The translations under genes were made by a program, and so were the position numbers. Shown here piece by piece: positions 16,297 to 23,431 of a stretch of 64,000 nucleotides of DNA. The stretch comes from Flavobacterium salilacus subsp. salilacus (GTDB taxonomy: Bacteria > Bacteroidota > Bacteroidia > Flavobacteriales > Flavobacteriaceae). Location: positions 124,001-188,000 of the forward strand of contig NZ_SKBP01000004.1 in assembly GCF_004634195.1 (NCBI RefSeq), in the 5' to 3' direction. Below the pieces are notes generated by a model. It did not search any database. It was not told the origin of the DNA and saw only the letters and a program-made list of their open reading frames with translations. Numbering within the stretch: position 1 is the stretch's first letter; every line of letters starts with the position of its first letter.

Positions 16297-17966
16297 GTGA
16301 GAAAAAAAACATAGACAGGCTGTTTCAGGAAAAGTTTAAGGACTTTGAAGCCGCTCCGCCCGAACATGTATGGGAAAACATTGAGGCGGAACTGAAAAAG
16401 AAGAAAAAAAGGAGGGTTGTACCACTGTGGTTTAAACTAAGTGGGGCTGCGGCTGTATTGCTTATCGGGATGTGGTTAATCAATCCTTTTGGTAATGAAT
16501 TTGAAGTGAAAGATAATCCGGTTGTAAACAGCAACAAGGGTAACGGTACGGTACATGATGATGCTACTGACCTGAATAATAAAGGTAATGGTAACAACAG
16601 GGTTACTCCCCCCATACAAAACAATCAAGGTTTTAATGCTAATGACGCTGTGGCATCGGGTAATGAGGATAATCCGGCTGATGCCAACGGAGAAAAAACT
16701 TCACATTCCGGCAAAAACGGAAATAATGTTATTACTAACCCGAAAAACGGTTTTGGTAATACTAACGATGCCGTAGTAAACAACAATGACACCAACAATA
16801 AAGGGAAAGCGAAAAATATTAGCCCCCTAAATGGCGGTAAGCAGAAAAACAACAGTGATGAATCTTTTTATAATAAAGATGCTGTTGTTTACAGCCCTAA
16901 AGCAGAAAACAGCGATAACCACAATAATATTGGTAACGAGCAGAATAGTAATAGTATTGAGAACGGGAATAACAATGCCGTAAACACTGATGCTGAGATT
17001 ATTCCGAATGAAAAATCAGCGGTTGCACAAAACGAAGATTATAACGAAAATACAAATGCCATAAAAGAAGGCACAGCGCAAAACAGTGATTATATTATCT
17101 CAGATAAAGAGGTTATAATAGACGAAGCCGTTGCTGAAACCGTTGTTGATACTGCCGCTACAGAGGTGCCTGAAAATGAACTGGAAAAGTTACTACAGGA
17201 AAAACTAAACGGGGAGAAAGAAGACAAAGACAAAATGCTGGCAGAAAACGGTAATGACAAAAAATGGAATATTAAACCGCAAATAGCTCCTGTGTTCTAC
17301 AATTCCCTATCAGAAGGCTCACCCATAGATGCCCAGTTTGCCGGTAACAGTAAAGATTATAACAATAACCTGAGCTATGGCGTAGGGGTTAACTATGCCG
17401 TGAGCGACAGGGTTTCCATACGCTCGGGTATCAATACGGTTAATCTTAGTTACGCCACACGAGGTATCGAGTTTTATGCTTCCATGTCCGAGCAAACCAG
17501 TAATATAAGCGGTAACAATGCTGCCCGCGCTGCAAATTTAGTTGTGCAAAGTCAGGCTGTCTCTGATGGCAACTTTAGCCAGGCTGCTCCCGAACAAACA
17601 TTCAATGGCTCTATGCTACAGGAAATGGGCTATATAGAAGTACCCGTAGAAATGTCGTATGCATTGATAAACAAAAAGTTCGGCATCGATGTTATAGGCG
17701 GTTTCAGCACCCTGTTTTTAAATAATAATAATGTAAGTGTAGTTACTACACAAGGGTTAAGCTCATCGCTTGGCGAGGCAGAAAACCTTAATAATATCCA
17801 TTTTAGTACCAATGTAGGTATCGGGTTTAAATACAGGTTCTTCAAATCGTTCCAAGCCAGTTTCGAGCCTACGTTTAAATATCAGGTTAATACATTCAGT
17901 AATAGTTCGGGTAATTTCAAACCCTATTTTATAGGCTTATATTCCGGTATAAGTTTCAATTTTTAG
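16293..17966 (+). CDS. inner-membrane-anchored, Asn-rich, beta-barrel-like protein (putative anti-sigma partner)
   Basis: The 557-residue protein has three parts. Residues 1-40 are a cytoplasmic segment (IDRLFQEKFKDFEAAPPEHV then WENIEAEL) common to sigma-linked proteins in flavobacteria, ending in a Lys run, with a membrane helix at about 45-65. Residues about 70-310 are a low-complexity Asn/Gly/Asp-rich stretch. Residues about 325-557 resemble a porin-like beta-barrel domain (YGVGVNYAVSDRVSIRSGIN, FGIDVIGGFSTLFL, VGIGFKYRFF, IGLYSGISFNF). Coupling to the ECF gene suggests the N-terminus binds the sigma factor. A helix that stays in the inner membrane joined to an outer-membrane barrel would bridge the periplasm, which is unusual. 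Confidence 0.8.
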   Translation: MSEKKNIDRLFQEKFKDFEAAPPEHVWENIEAELKKKKKRRVVPLWFKLSGAAAVLLIGMWLINPFGNEFEVKDNPVVNSNKGNGTVHDDATDLNNKGNGNNRVTPPIQNNQGFNANDAVASGNEDNPADANGEKTSHSGKNGNNVITNPKNGFGNTNDAVVNNNDTNNKGKAKNISPLNGGKQKNNSDESFYNKDAVVYSPKAENSDNHNNIGNEQNSNSIENGNNNAVNTDAEIIPNEKSAVAQNEDYNENTNAIKEGTAQNSDYIISDKEVIIDEAVAETVVDTAATEVPENELEKLLQEKLNGEKEDKDKMLAENGNDKKWNIKPQIAPVFYNSLSEGSPIDAQFAGNSKDYNNNLSYGVGVNYAVSDRVSIRSGINTVNLSYATRGIEFYASMSEQTSNISGNNAARAANLVVQSQAVSDGNFSQAAPEQTFNGSMLQEMGYIEVPVEMSYALINKKFGIDVIGGFSTLFLNNNNVSVVTTQGLSSSLGEAENLNNIHFSTNVGIGFKYRFFKSFQASFEPTFKYQVNTFSNSSGNFKPYFIGLYSGISFNF

Positions 17967-18029
17967 AAGAGAGTTTTGGTTGGTTAGCTAATTCTTCTTT
18001 ATACTAGGTAGTCCCGTAGTGGGATGAAT

Positions 18030-18066
18030 AAGGCGCCCGTGCACATATTAGGGCGCTTTATTTTTT
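18030..18066. terminator. bidirectional terminator between converging genes
   Basis: Stem GCGCCC/GGGCGC (within 18031-18057), extended by AA(G)/CTTT, with a 10-12 base loop. A T run follows on the plus strand at 18058-18066. It serves the plus-strand barrel-protein gene and possibly the minus-strand plsC. Confidence 0.7.
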
Positions 18067-18801
18067 TATATAGCGTAACAAACTATGATAAATAACCTGC
18101 CTTGTTTCATCTTTCAGCACTTTTTTATCATTAAGTGTTAACCCTTCTGTAGTTATAAAGGGCAATACTTTGGCACGCATTAAACCCGGACTTCCGCTAA
18201 AAAAAGTATATGAAAATCGTTTTTTATTGTCAGGAAACACCATAGGTACTATCGGTATTTGGTGCTCTATTGCCAGCCGGAATGCACCGTCTTTAAATTC
18301 ATCAAGCACCACAGTTTCATCGTCCGGGACACCGCCTTCGGGAAAAATACAAATACTAAGCCCTTCGCTGAGTCTTTTCTGCGCACGCACAAATACTTCA
18401 TGCCTGCTTTTGGGACTGTTTCTGTCTACCAATATACTGGTACGTTTGTAAAAGAACCCGAAGATGGGTATGTTGGCAAGTTCTTTTTTCCCTACAAAAA
18501 CAAACGGATTTTTAGATACAATGAGCATCAGCATAATATCTGCCATCGAGGTATGATTTGCCACCAGCATATAGCTCTCGCCCTTTTCCATTTGCTGCTC
18601 GCGCTCTATTTTATAATAAAAACCCATGCCCAGCACTATAAACTTTGCCCAAAGGCGTGCCAGGAAAAAAAATTGCGGATAGGTTTTGGAAGAAAGTATT
18701 GACAGTATCAGTACCGGCGAAAACACAATAATGGGTACACCCATCAGGATGTAAAACCATATGCGCCACAGTATCCATAAAAAGTACTTGATTATTTTCA
18801 T
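18058..18801 (-). CDS. plsC: 1-acyl-sn-glycerol-3-phosphate acyltransferase
   Basis: The 247-residue membrane enzyme acylates lysophosphatidic acid to phosphatidic acid in phospholipid synthesis. The acyltransferase motif HX4D is NHTSMAD (His83, Asp88). The substrate-binding motif is FPEGG (153-157), and RTSILVDR matches the third family motif. A hydrophobic N-terminal region (about 5-38) anchors it. The ATG at 18801 lies only 5 bases after a TACATTTG -7 element on the minus strand, so the mRNA may be nearly leaderless. It diverges from trpS with 74 bases between starts. Confidence 0.92.
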   Translation of the reverse strand: MKIIKYFLWILWRIWFYILMGVPIIVFSPVLILSILSSKTYPQFFFLARLWAKFIVLGMGFYYKIEREQQMEKGESYMLVANHTSMADIMLMLIVSKNPFVFVGKKELANIPIFGFFYKRTSILVDRNSPKSRHEVFVRAQKRLSEGLSICIFPEGGVPDDETVVLDEFKDGAFRLAIEHQIPIVPMVFPDNKKRFSYTFFSGSPGLMRAKVLPFITTEGLTLNDKKVLKDETRQVIYHSLLRYIKK

Positions 18802-18806
18802 TATGC

Positions 18807-18814
18807 CAAATGTA
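18807..18814 (-). promoter_or_regulatory. -7 element of plsC
   Basis: TACATTTG on the minus strand (TAnnTTTG), ending 5 bases before the plsC ATG. A TTTG on the same strand at 18842-18839 is 24 bases upstream, slightly long for the -33 element. Confidence 0.5.
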
Positions 18815-18847
18815 AGGATTAGCTAATTATCTTTTTGCCAAAACCGT

Positions 18848-18855
18848 TACCTTTG
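18848..18855 (+). promoter_or_regulatory. -7 element of trpS
   Basis: TACCTTTG, an exact TAnnTTTG match, 20 bases before the trpS ATG. This implies a short leader of roughly 14 bases. No good -33 TTG was found. Confidence 0.55.
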
Positions 18856-18875
18856 CAAAAAATTTATACGGAATA

Positions 18876-19847
18876 ATGGCAAAAATACTTACAGGCATAC
18901 AAAGTACAGGCACCCCCCATTTAGGCAACCTATTAGGTGCTATATTACCCGCCATAGCAATGGCGAACCAACCTGAAAATGAATCATTCCTTTTTATAGC
19001 CGACCTGCATTCTGCCACACAAATAAAAGATGGCAACGAGCTTCGCGAAAATACCTACAGCGTTGCTGCTACCTGGCTGGCATGTGGTTTGGATATTAAC
19101 AGGGTAGTATTTTACCGCCAGAGCGATATACCCCAAGTAACCGAATTATCTTGGTATTTGAGCTGTTTTTTTCCATACCAGCGGTTAACGCTGGCACACT
19201 CATTTAAGGATAAAGCCGACAGGCTGGACGATGTAAACGCAGGACTGTTTACCTACCCCATGCTAATGGCTGCCGATATACTGCTGTATGACGCGGAGTT
19301 TGTACCCGTAGGTAAAGACCAGTTACAGCATATAGAAATTACCCGCGATGTAGCTTCGCGCTTTAACCACCAAATGGGCGATACTTTTGTACTGCCCGAA
19401 GCCATTACCAGCGATGTTACCAAAATTATTCCCGGAACTGACGGGGAGAAGATGAGTAAATCGCGTAACAACTTTATAAACATATTTCTGGAAGATAAAC
19501 CATTACGCAAACAGGTAATGAGTATAGAAACCGACAGCACCCCGCTGGAAGATCCTAAAAACCCCGATACGTGTAATGTATTTGCCATATACAAACTACT
19601 GGCAAGTGATGAGCAAACAGAGCAAATGCGCGCTAACTATGTGGGCGGTAACTATGGTTACGGTCATGCCAAGCAAGCATTGTTTGAACTGATAGTTGAA
19701 ACCTTTAAAACTGAAAGGGAGAAATACAGCTACTATATGGCTAACCTGAACGAAGTAGATGCTGCCCTGAAAGTAGGCGCCGAAAAAGCGACAACAATAG
19801 CCAATAGTGTACTGGCAAGAGTGAGAGAGAAACTGGGATATTTATAA
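18876..19847 (+). CDS. trpS: tryptophan-tRNA ligase
   Basis: The 323-residue class I aminoacyl-tRNA synthetase charges tRNA-Trp. The HIGH-like signature is PHLGN (14-18) and the KMSKS signature is exact in GEKMSKSRNN (192-196). Also typical are FLFIADLHSAT, VFYRQSDIPQV and LLYDAEFVPVGKDQLQHIE. Length fits bacterial TrpS. It is monocistronic and followed by dispersed palindromes rather than a clear intrinsic terminator. No trp leader or T-box structure is visible upstream. Confidence 0.96.
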   Translation: MAKILTGIQSTGTPHLGNLLGAILPAIAMANQPENESFLFIADLHSATQIKDGNELRENTYSVAATWLACGLDINRVVFYRQSDIPQVTELSWYLSCFFPYQRLTLAHSFKDKADRLDDVNAGLFTYPMLMAADILLYDAEFVPVGKDQLQHIEITRDVASRFNHQMGDTFVLPEAITSDVTKIIPGTDGEKMSKSRNNFINIFLEDKPLRKQVMSIETDSTPLEDPKNPDTCNVFAIYKLLASDEQTEQMRANYVGGNYGYGHAKQALFELIVETFKTEREKYSYYMANLNEVDAALKVGAEKATTIANSVLARVREKLGYL

Positions 19848-19885
19848 TTTTCAGTTAACAGTCACAATTTGTTTTAACATGCTAC

Positions 19886-19949
19886 GTCAGCGTGACAAAA
19901 GAAGGATCTAAACAAATAGTTTTAAAGATGCTTCGTGCCTCAGCATGAC
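19886..19949. repeat. divergent member of the dispersed palindrome family, copy 4
   Basis: Bounded by GTCAGCGTGAC and TCAGCATGAC, with AGGATCT and AGATGCTTCGTGCC inside. The right arm read in reverse complement starts GTCATGCTGA, one base different from the GTCATTCTGA core. Arms are less complementary than in the other copies. Confidence 0.55.
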
Positions 19950-19987
19950 AATACACCCCTTCTATTTGCTTTATCACAAAAATTACT

Positions 19988-20054
19988 GTCATTCTGAAAG
20001 TAGCGAAGTCGGATTGGAGCATCTCTAAAAAAATTCTTCCTTAGTCAGAATGAC
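19988..20054. repeat. dispersed imperfect palindrome, copy 5
   Basis: Starts GTCATTCTGAAAGTAGCGAA and ends TTCTTCCTTAGTCAGAATGAC. Together with copy 4 it fills most of the 276-base gap between trpS and the secreted protein gene. Confidence 0.85.
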
Positions 20055-20123
20055 AGCGTGACTAAATTGATGCTTTATATTCTAATTTTTACTACTTTAG
20101 CATTACTAACTAATAATTAGCAT

Positions 20124-20663
20124 ATGAAAACTATTGGCTTATTCTTACTATTTGCTGTATCGTTTATTACCGGAGGCAACAATGTTCCTGCTGCTGTTGA
20201 TTATGACATTGCTAAAAAAATAGACATTGCCATAATAGAAAAAGGCAATATAAAAGTTCTTATTGACGAAAAAGCCTTTATTGAGGCGGTAAACAATTCT
20301 TCATTGGTTACTAAAGAAAACCGTGTGCATACCTTTAGTGTATTGAAGGGTATATCTCAGGGAGAAGCCGAAAAAGAGTTTTACTATATCCTGTTATCCT
20401 CTAAAGAAAAAAACTTTAACCTTGTGCGCGTACTATACAATCGTAACGGCAAGTTGGTTATGGATCAGGATGATTTTGAGAAAGAATATTATACTTACAG
20501 CTATTTTGTAAGCTGCGAAGGTGTTGATGGCTGCACACCGCAAATGTTTTATACAGACTCTCAATTAATGTGGTCCTGTTCAGATAAACCGGTATGCGTT
20601 TCGCCCGAAGAAGCGAAAAAGAACCCCTGCACAAAATCGACAAGTCTTATAACGGAGGACTAA
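20124..20663 (+). CDS. secreted protein of unknown function with Cys-rich C-terminus
   Basis: No family was recognised. The 179-residue product has a probable signal peptide (MKTIGLFLLFAVSFITGGNN, cleavage near residue 24). A mixed alpha/beta middle follows, then a C-terminal segment with five cysteines (SCEGVDGC, SCSDKPVC, NPC) that could form disulfides or bind metal. The start at 20124 is supported by the position of the signal peptide. The last 4 bases overlap the convergent end of dprA. Two palindromic repeats lie directly upstream, where its promoter should be. No operon partner is evident. Confidence 0.72.
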   Translation: MKTIGLFLLFAVSFITGGNNVPAAVDYDIAKKIDIAIIEKGNIKVLIDEKAFIEAVNNSSLVTKENRVHTFSVLKGISQGEAEKEFYYILLSSKEKNFNLVRVLYNRNGKLVMDQDDFEKEYYTYSYFVSCEGVDGCTPQMFYTDSQLMWSCSDKPVCVSPEEAKKNPCTKSTSLITED

Positions 20664-21763
20664 ATTGCTTCAAACATTTTACCGGGTAACGGTCGGATCA
20701 CGCCTTTGAGTTCCATAGTAAGCAATAGTGACGATAGCTTAAACACAGGCATACCGCATTGCAGGGCTATAATATCCATGAGTTCCTTACCATTCTTCTG
20801 TAAGTAGTCATATACTTTTTGTTCCTCTGCTTCAAGGGTTATAAACAATTGCTTTTGCACAGGTTTTTGTTTCTTCTCCTCCAGTTCCCAGTTCAGCATA
20901 TAAATCAGGTCGGCAGCACCGGTAAGCAGGTTTGCTTTTTGGGTTTTTATCAGGTTGTTGCACCCCTGGCTGTATTTATCGGTAATGCGCCCGGGCACGG
21001 CGAACACATCTCTGTTATAATCGTTAGCAATATTGGCTGTAATTAAAGAGCCTCCCTTATCGGCGCTTTCTATAATTACAGTAGCTTCAGTAAGCCCCGC
21101 CACAATGCGGTTACGGCGCACAAAGTTTTCCTTATCGGGGTTGGATGTACTCCAAAACTCGGTCATAAAACCGCCGTTCTCCTCCATCTTAGCTACATAC
21201 TTTTTATGTGTTTTGGGGTATATCTGGTTCAGCCCGTGTGCTACTACACCTATAGTTTGCAGGTTGTGCTGCATAGCCACACTATGGGCATGAATATCTA
21301 CACCATAGGCAAAACCACTCACAATAACAGGGTTTAACGGCACAAGGTCTTCAATAAGTTTTCGGGTAAAGTCCGCACCGTATGATGTCATTTGGCGTGT
21401 GCCCACTATACTGATCATTTTTCTGTCGTGCAGGTTTATATTTCCTGAACTGAACAATAAAACAGGACCGTCTATACAATGTTTCAGCCTTTCGGGGTAG
21501 TTGCTGTCTAAGTAAAAACTAACATTGATTCCGCTGTTTTTTATAAACTTCATTTCGGCTTCCGCCAAATGAAAAACAGCCTTATCCTGAAGGTTTTTGT
21601 ATAATATTTCACCTACGCCTTCTATGGCAAGCAATGCTTTTCGGGTTGCCGAAAATACAGCTTTGGCACTACCGCAGTGGTGTATCAGCTTTTTCGCCAC
21701 AATATCGCCTACACCCTCTATGCGAAGCAAGGCAAGTGTGTTAAGTAATTCAAAATCAGTCAT
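20660..21763 (-). CDS. dprA: DNA-processing protein DprA
   Basis: The 367-residue DprA/Smf loads RecA onto incoming single-stranded DNA during transformation. It has N-terminal helix-hairpin-helix repeats (LLRIEGVGDIVAKKLI, LLAIEGVGEILYKNL). The Rossmann-like DprA core contains SIVGTRQMTSYG, SGFAYGVDIHAHSVA and RNRIVAGLTEATVIIESADK, and a small winged-helix domain ends the protein. All hallmark segments are present. It is single-gene, convergent with the secreted protein and divergent from the HU/SPOR gene. No other competence genes are in the window. Confidence 0.94.
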   Translation of the reverse strand: MTDFELLNTLALLRIEGVGDIVAKKLIHHCGSAKAVFSATRKALLAIEGVGEILYKNLQDKAVFHLAEAEMKFIKNSGINVSFYLDSNYPERLKHCIDGPVLLFSSGNINLHDRKMISIVGTRQMTSYGADFTRKLIEDLVPLNPVIVSGFAYGVDIHAHSVAMQHNLQTIGVVAHGLNQIYPKTHKKYVAKMEENGGFMTEFWSTSNPDKENFVRRNRIVAGLTEATVIIESADKGGSLITANIANDYNRDVFAVPGRITDKYSQGCNNLIKTQKANLLTGAADLIYMLNWELEEKKQKPVQKQLFITLEAEEQKVYDYLQKNGKELMDIIALQCGMPVFKLSSLLLTMELKGVIRPLPGKMFEAI

Positions 21764-21819
21764 TAAAAAATAAAATATACTGTTGTGTGTGAGTTGTTAA
21801 TAAAATTTGTGAATAAAAT

Positions 21820-21849
21820 TTTGCTTTCGCTCCCGAATAGTTAATTTTG
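21820..21849 (+). promoter_or_regulatory. Bacteroidota promoter of the HU/SPOR gene
   Basis: TTTG (21820-21823), then 18 bases, then TAATTTTG (21842-21849), fitting the Bacteroidota -33/-7 layout. The -7 box ends 5 bases before the ATG at 21855, so the transcript may start at or next to the start codon. Confidence 0.68.
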
Positions 21850-21854
21850 TGTCT

Positions 21855-22793
21855 ATGATGATAGAGAAATACATATCGGTGCTATTATACCGTTACCAGT
21901 GCGTTACTGTTCCCGGCTTTGGTGCATTCCTTGCCGAAACTACTTCGGCACAACTGGATAATAATACGCATACTTTCTATCCTCCTAAAAAGCTTATTTC
22001 GTTCAACGCGAATTTAAAGAATAATGACGGGCTTTTGGGCAACCATATTGCTTTACAGGAAAAAATTTCTTACGAAGAAGCAATTGCTGAAATGGGCAGA
22101 GCAGTAAACCATTGGCTTACTGAGTTGGAGAACAACCAAACCCTTGTGCTTAAAAACTTAGGAAGCATTACAAACAATGCCGAAGGCAGCCTTGTTTTTA
22201 CTCCTGATACTCCTGTAAATTATCTTACCGACTCTTTCGGATTAAGCTCTTTTGTGTCACCTGCCATCAGGCGGGAAGAATATAAAGCTGTTGCCGAAGC
22301 GGCAGAAGAAAAAGCACCTATTGTATTTACTCCCGAAAGGAAAAAGAATTACAGCTACCTTAAATATGCCGCTATATTTGTTGTGGCTCTTGGTGCGGGC
22401 AGTGTTGGTTTTAAATTTTACAGAGAGAACGAAGTGGCAACCGAAACGCTGTTAGTACAACAACAGGCGCAGGAAGAGGTGCAACAAAAAATACAGGAAG
22501 CTACCTTTTTTATAGATAATCCTTTTGCGGTAACACTACCCGTAAAAGAAGAAGTTACCAACTTGCCCTATCATGTGGTGGCAGGCGCTTTCCGCAGTGA
22601 AGAAAATGCTGCTGCGGCAGTAACACAACTTATCGGCAAAGGGTATAAAGCTAAAAGTATAGAGAAAAATAAGTTTGGGTTATATCCTGTTATATACGGC
22701 AGCTATGCCACACACGACGAGGCACAAGAGGCACTCAACAAGATACGACAACAGGAAAATGACGAAGCCTGGCTTCTCATAAAAGAATTATAA
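21855..22793 (+). CDS. CCDC81-like HU domain plus SPOR domain envelope protein
   Basis: The 312-residue protein begins with tandem domains of the prokaryotic CCDC81-like HU type (IEKYISVLLYRYQCVTVPGF then GAFLAE; LKNNDGLLGNHIA; LVLKNLGSI). A membrane helix follows at about 173-190 (YLKYAAIFVVALGAGSVGF). The C-terminus is a SPOR domain (PYHVVAGAFRSEENAAAAVT then YPVIYGSYATHDEAQEAL) that binds denuded glycan strands at division sites. This places the HU-like part in the cytoplasm and SPOR in the periplasm, which could link nucleoid or cytoskeleton to septal peptidoglycan (inference). ATG 21855 is preferred over an upstream GTG at 21849 because a -7 element occupies that position. Confidence 0.85.
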   Translation: MMIEKYISVLLYRYQCVTVPGFGAFLAETTSAQLDNNTHTFYPPKKLISFNANLKNNDGLLGNHIALQEKISYEEAIAEMGRAVNHWLTELENNQTLVLKNLGSITNNAEGSLVFTPDTPVNYLTDSFGLSSFVSPAIRREEYKAVAEAAEEKAPIVFTPERKKNYSYLKYAAIFVVALGAGSVGFKFYRENEVATETLLVQQQAQEEVQQKIQEATFFIDNPFAVTLPVKEEVTNLPYHVVAGAFRSEENAAAAVTQLIGKGYKAKSIEKNKFGLYPVIYGSYATHDEAQEALNKIRQQENDEAWLLIKEL

Positions 22794-22797
22794 AACC

Positions 22798-22821
22798 ATC
22801 CTCCGCTACGGAGGATTTTTT
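22798..22821 (+). terminator. rho-independent terminator of the HU/SPOR gene
   Basis: Perfect stem ATCCTCCG (22798-22805) / CGGAGGAT (22809-22816) with a CTA loop and T run to 22821. It lies 4 bases after the stop. Confidence 0.92.
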
Positions 22822-22831
22822 ATTTCTGTAG

Positions 22832-22839
22832 TATCTTTG
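22832..22839 (+). promoter_or_regulatory. -7 element of the acyl-CoA thioesterase gene
   Basis: TATCTTTG, an exact TAnnTTTG match. It lies between the upstream terminator and the ATG at 22855 and predicts a leader of about 9 bases. Confidence 0.55.
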
Positions 22840-22854
22840 CCGAAAAATAATAGT

Positions 22855-23364
22855 ATGCAGTCAAAATATCCTTCAGATTCGGTGTGTATAATGACCGACC
22901 TTGTGCTACCCGGAGAAACCAACCCTCTTAATAATCTTTTTGGCGGCGAACTACTGGCACGTATGGATCGTGCAGCCAGTATTGCTGCACGCAGGCACTC
23001 GCGTCGCATTGTGGTTACCGCATCTGTAAACCATGTGGCTTTTAACAGGGCTGTACCACTGGGCAGTGTGGTAACGGTAGAGGCTAAAGTATCGCGCACT
23101 TTTCGTACCTCTATGGAAATTTTTATAGATGTATGGATAGAGGATAGAGAATCGGGTACAAAATCGAAAGCTAATGAGGCTATTTATACCTTTGTGGCGG
23201 TAGATGAAACAGGACGCCCTGTAGAAATACCTACCATAGAGCCACAAACCGAGCTTGAAAAACAGCGGTATGAGGCTGCCCTGCGCCGAAAACAACTGAG
23301 CTTAGTGCTGGCTGGTAAAATGAGTCCTGCCGATGCTACCGAGTTGAAAGCATTATTTATGTAA
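22855..23364 (+). CDS. acyl-CoA thioesterase (hotdog fold, YciA/BACH-like)
   Basis: The 169-residue hotdog-fold enzyme hydrolyses acyl-CoA thioesters. Family-defining segments are MTDLVLPGETNPLNNLFGGE (with the catalytic Asn/Asp region), ARMDRAASIAARRHSRRIVV, and VAFNRAVPLGSVVTVEAKVS. Chain-length specificity cannot be read. A TTG at 22837 would add six residues, but the ATG at 22855 follows a -7 element and matches family N-termini. It is a single gene bounded by terminators on both sides. Confidence 0.9.
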   Translation: MQSKYPSDSVCIMTDLVLPGETNPLNNLFGGELLARMDRAASIAARRHSRRIVVTASVNHVAFNRAVPLGSVVTVEAKVSRTFRTSMEIFIDVWIEDRESGTKSKANEAIYTFVAVDETGRPVEIPTIEPQTELEKQRYEAALRRKQLSLVLAGKMSPADATELKALFM

Positions 23365-23393
23365 GATAGTAAGATAAATATAGAGCAATAATA

Positions 23394-23420
23394 AAAAAGG
23401 GAAGCTAATGGCTTCCCTTT
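23394..23420. terminator. bidirectional terminator between thioesterase and EnvC-like genes
   Basis: Strong stem AAAGGGAAGC/GCTTCCCTTT with a short TAATG loop, flanked by A and T runs on the two sides. It can therefore act on both converging transcripts. Confidence 0.9.
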
Positions 23421-23431
23421 TTTTATCGGTT

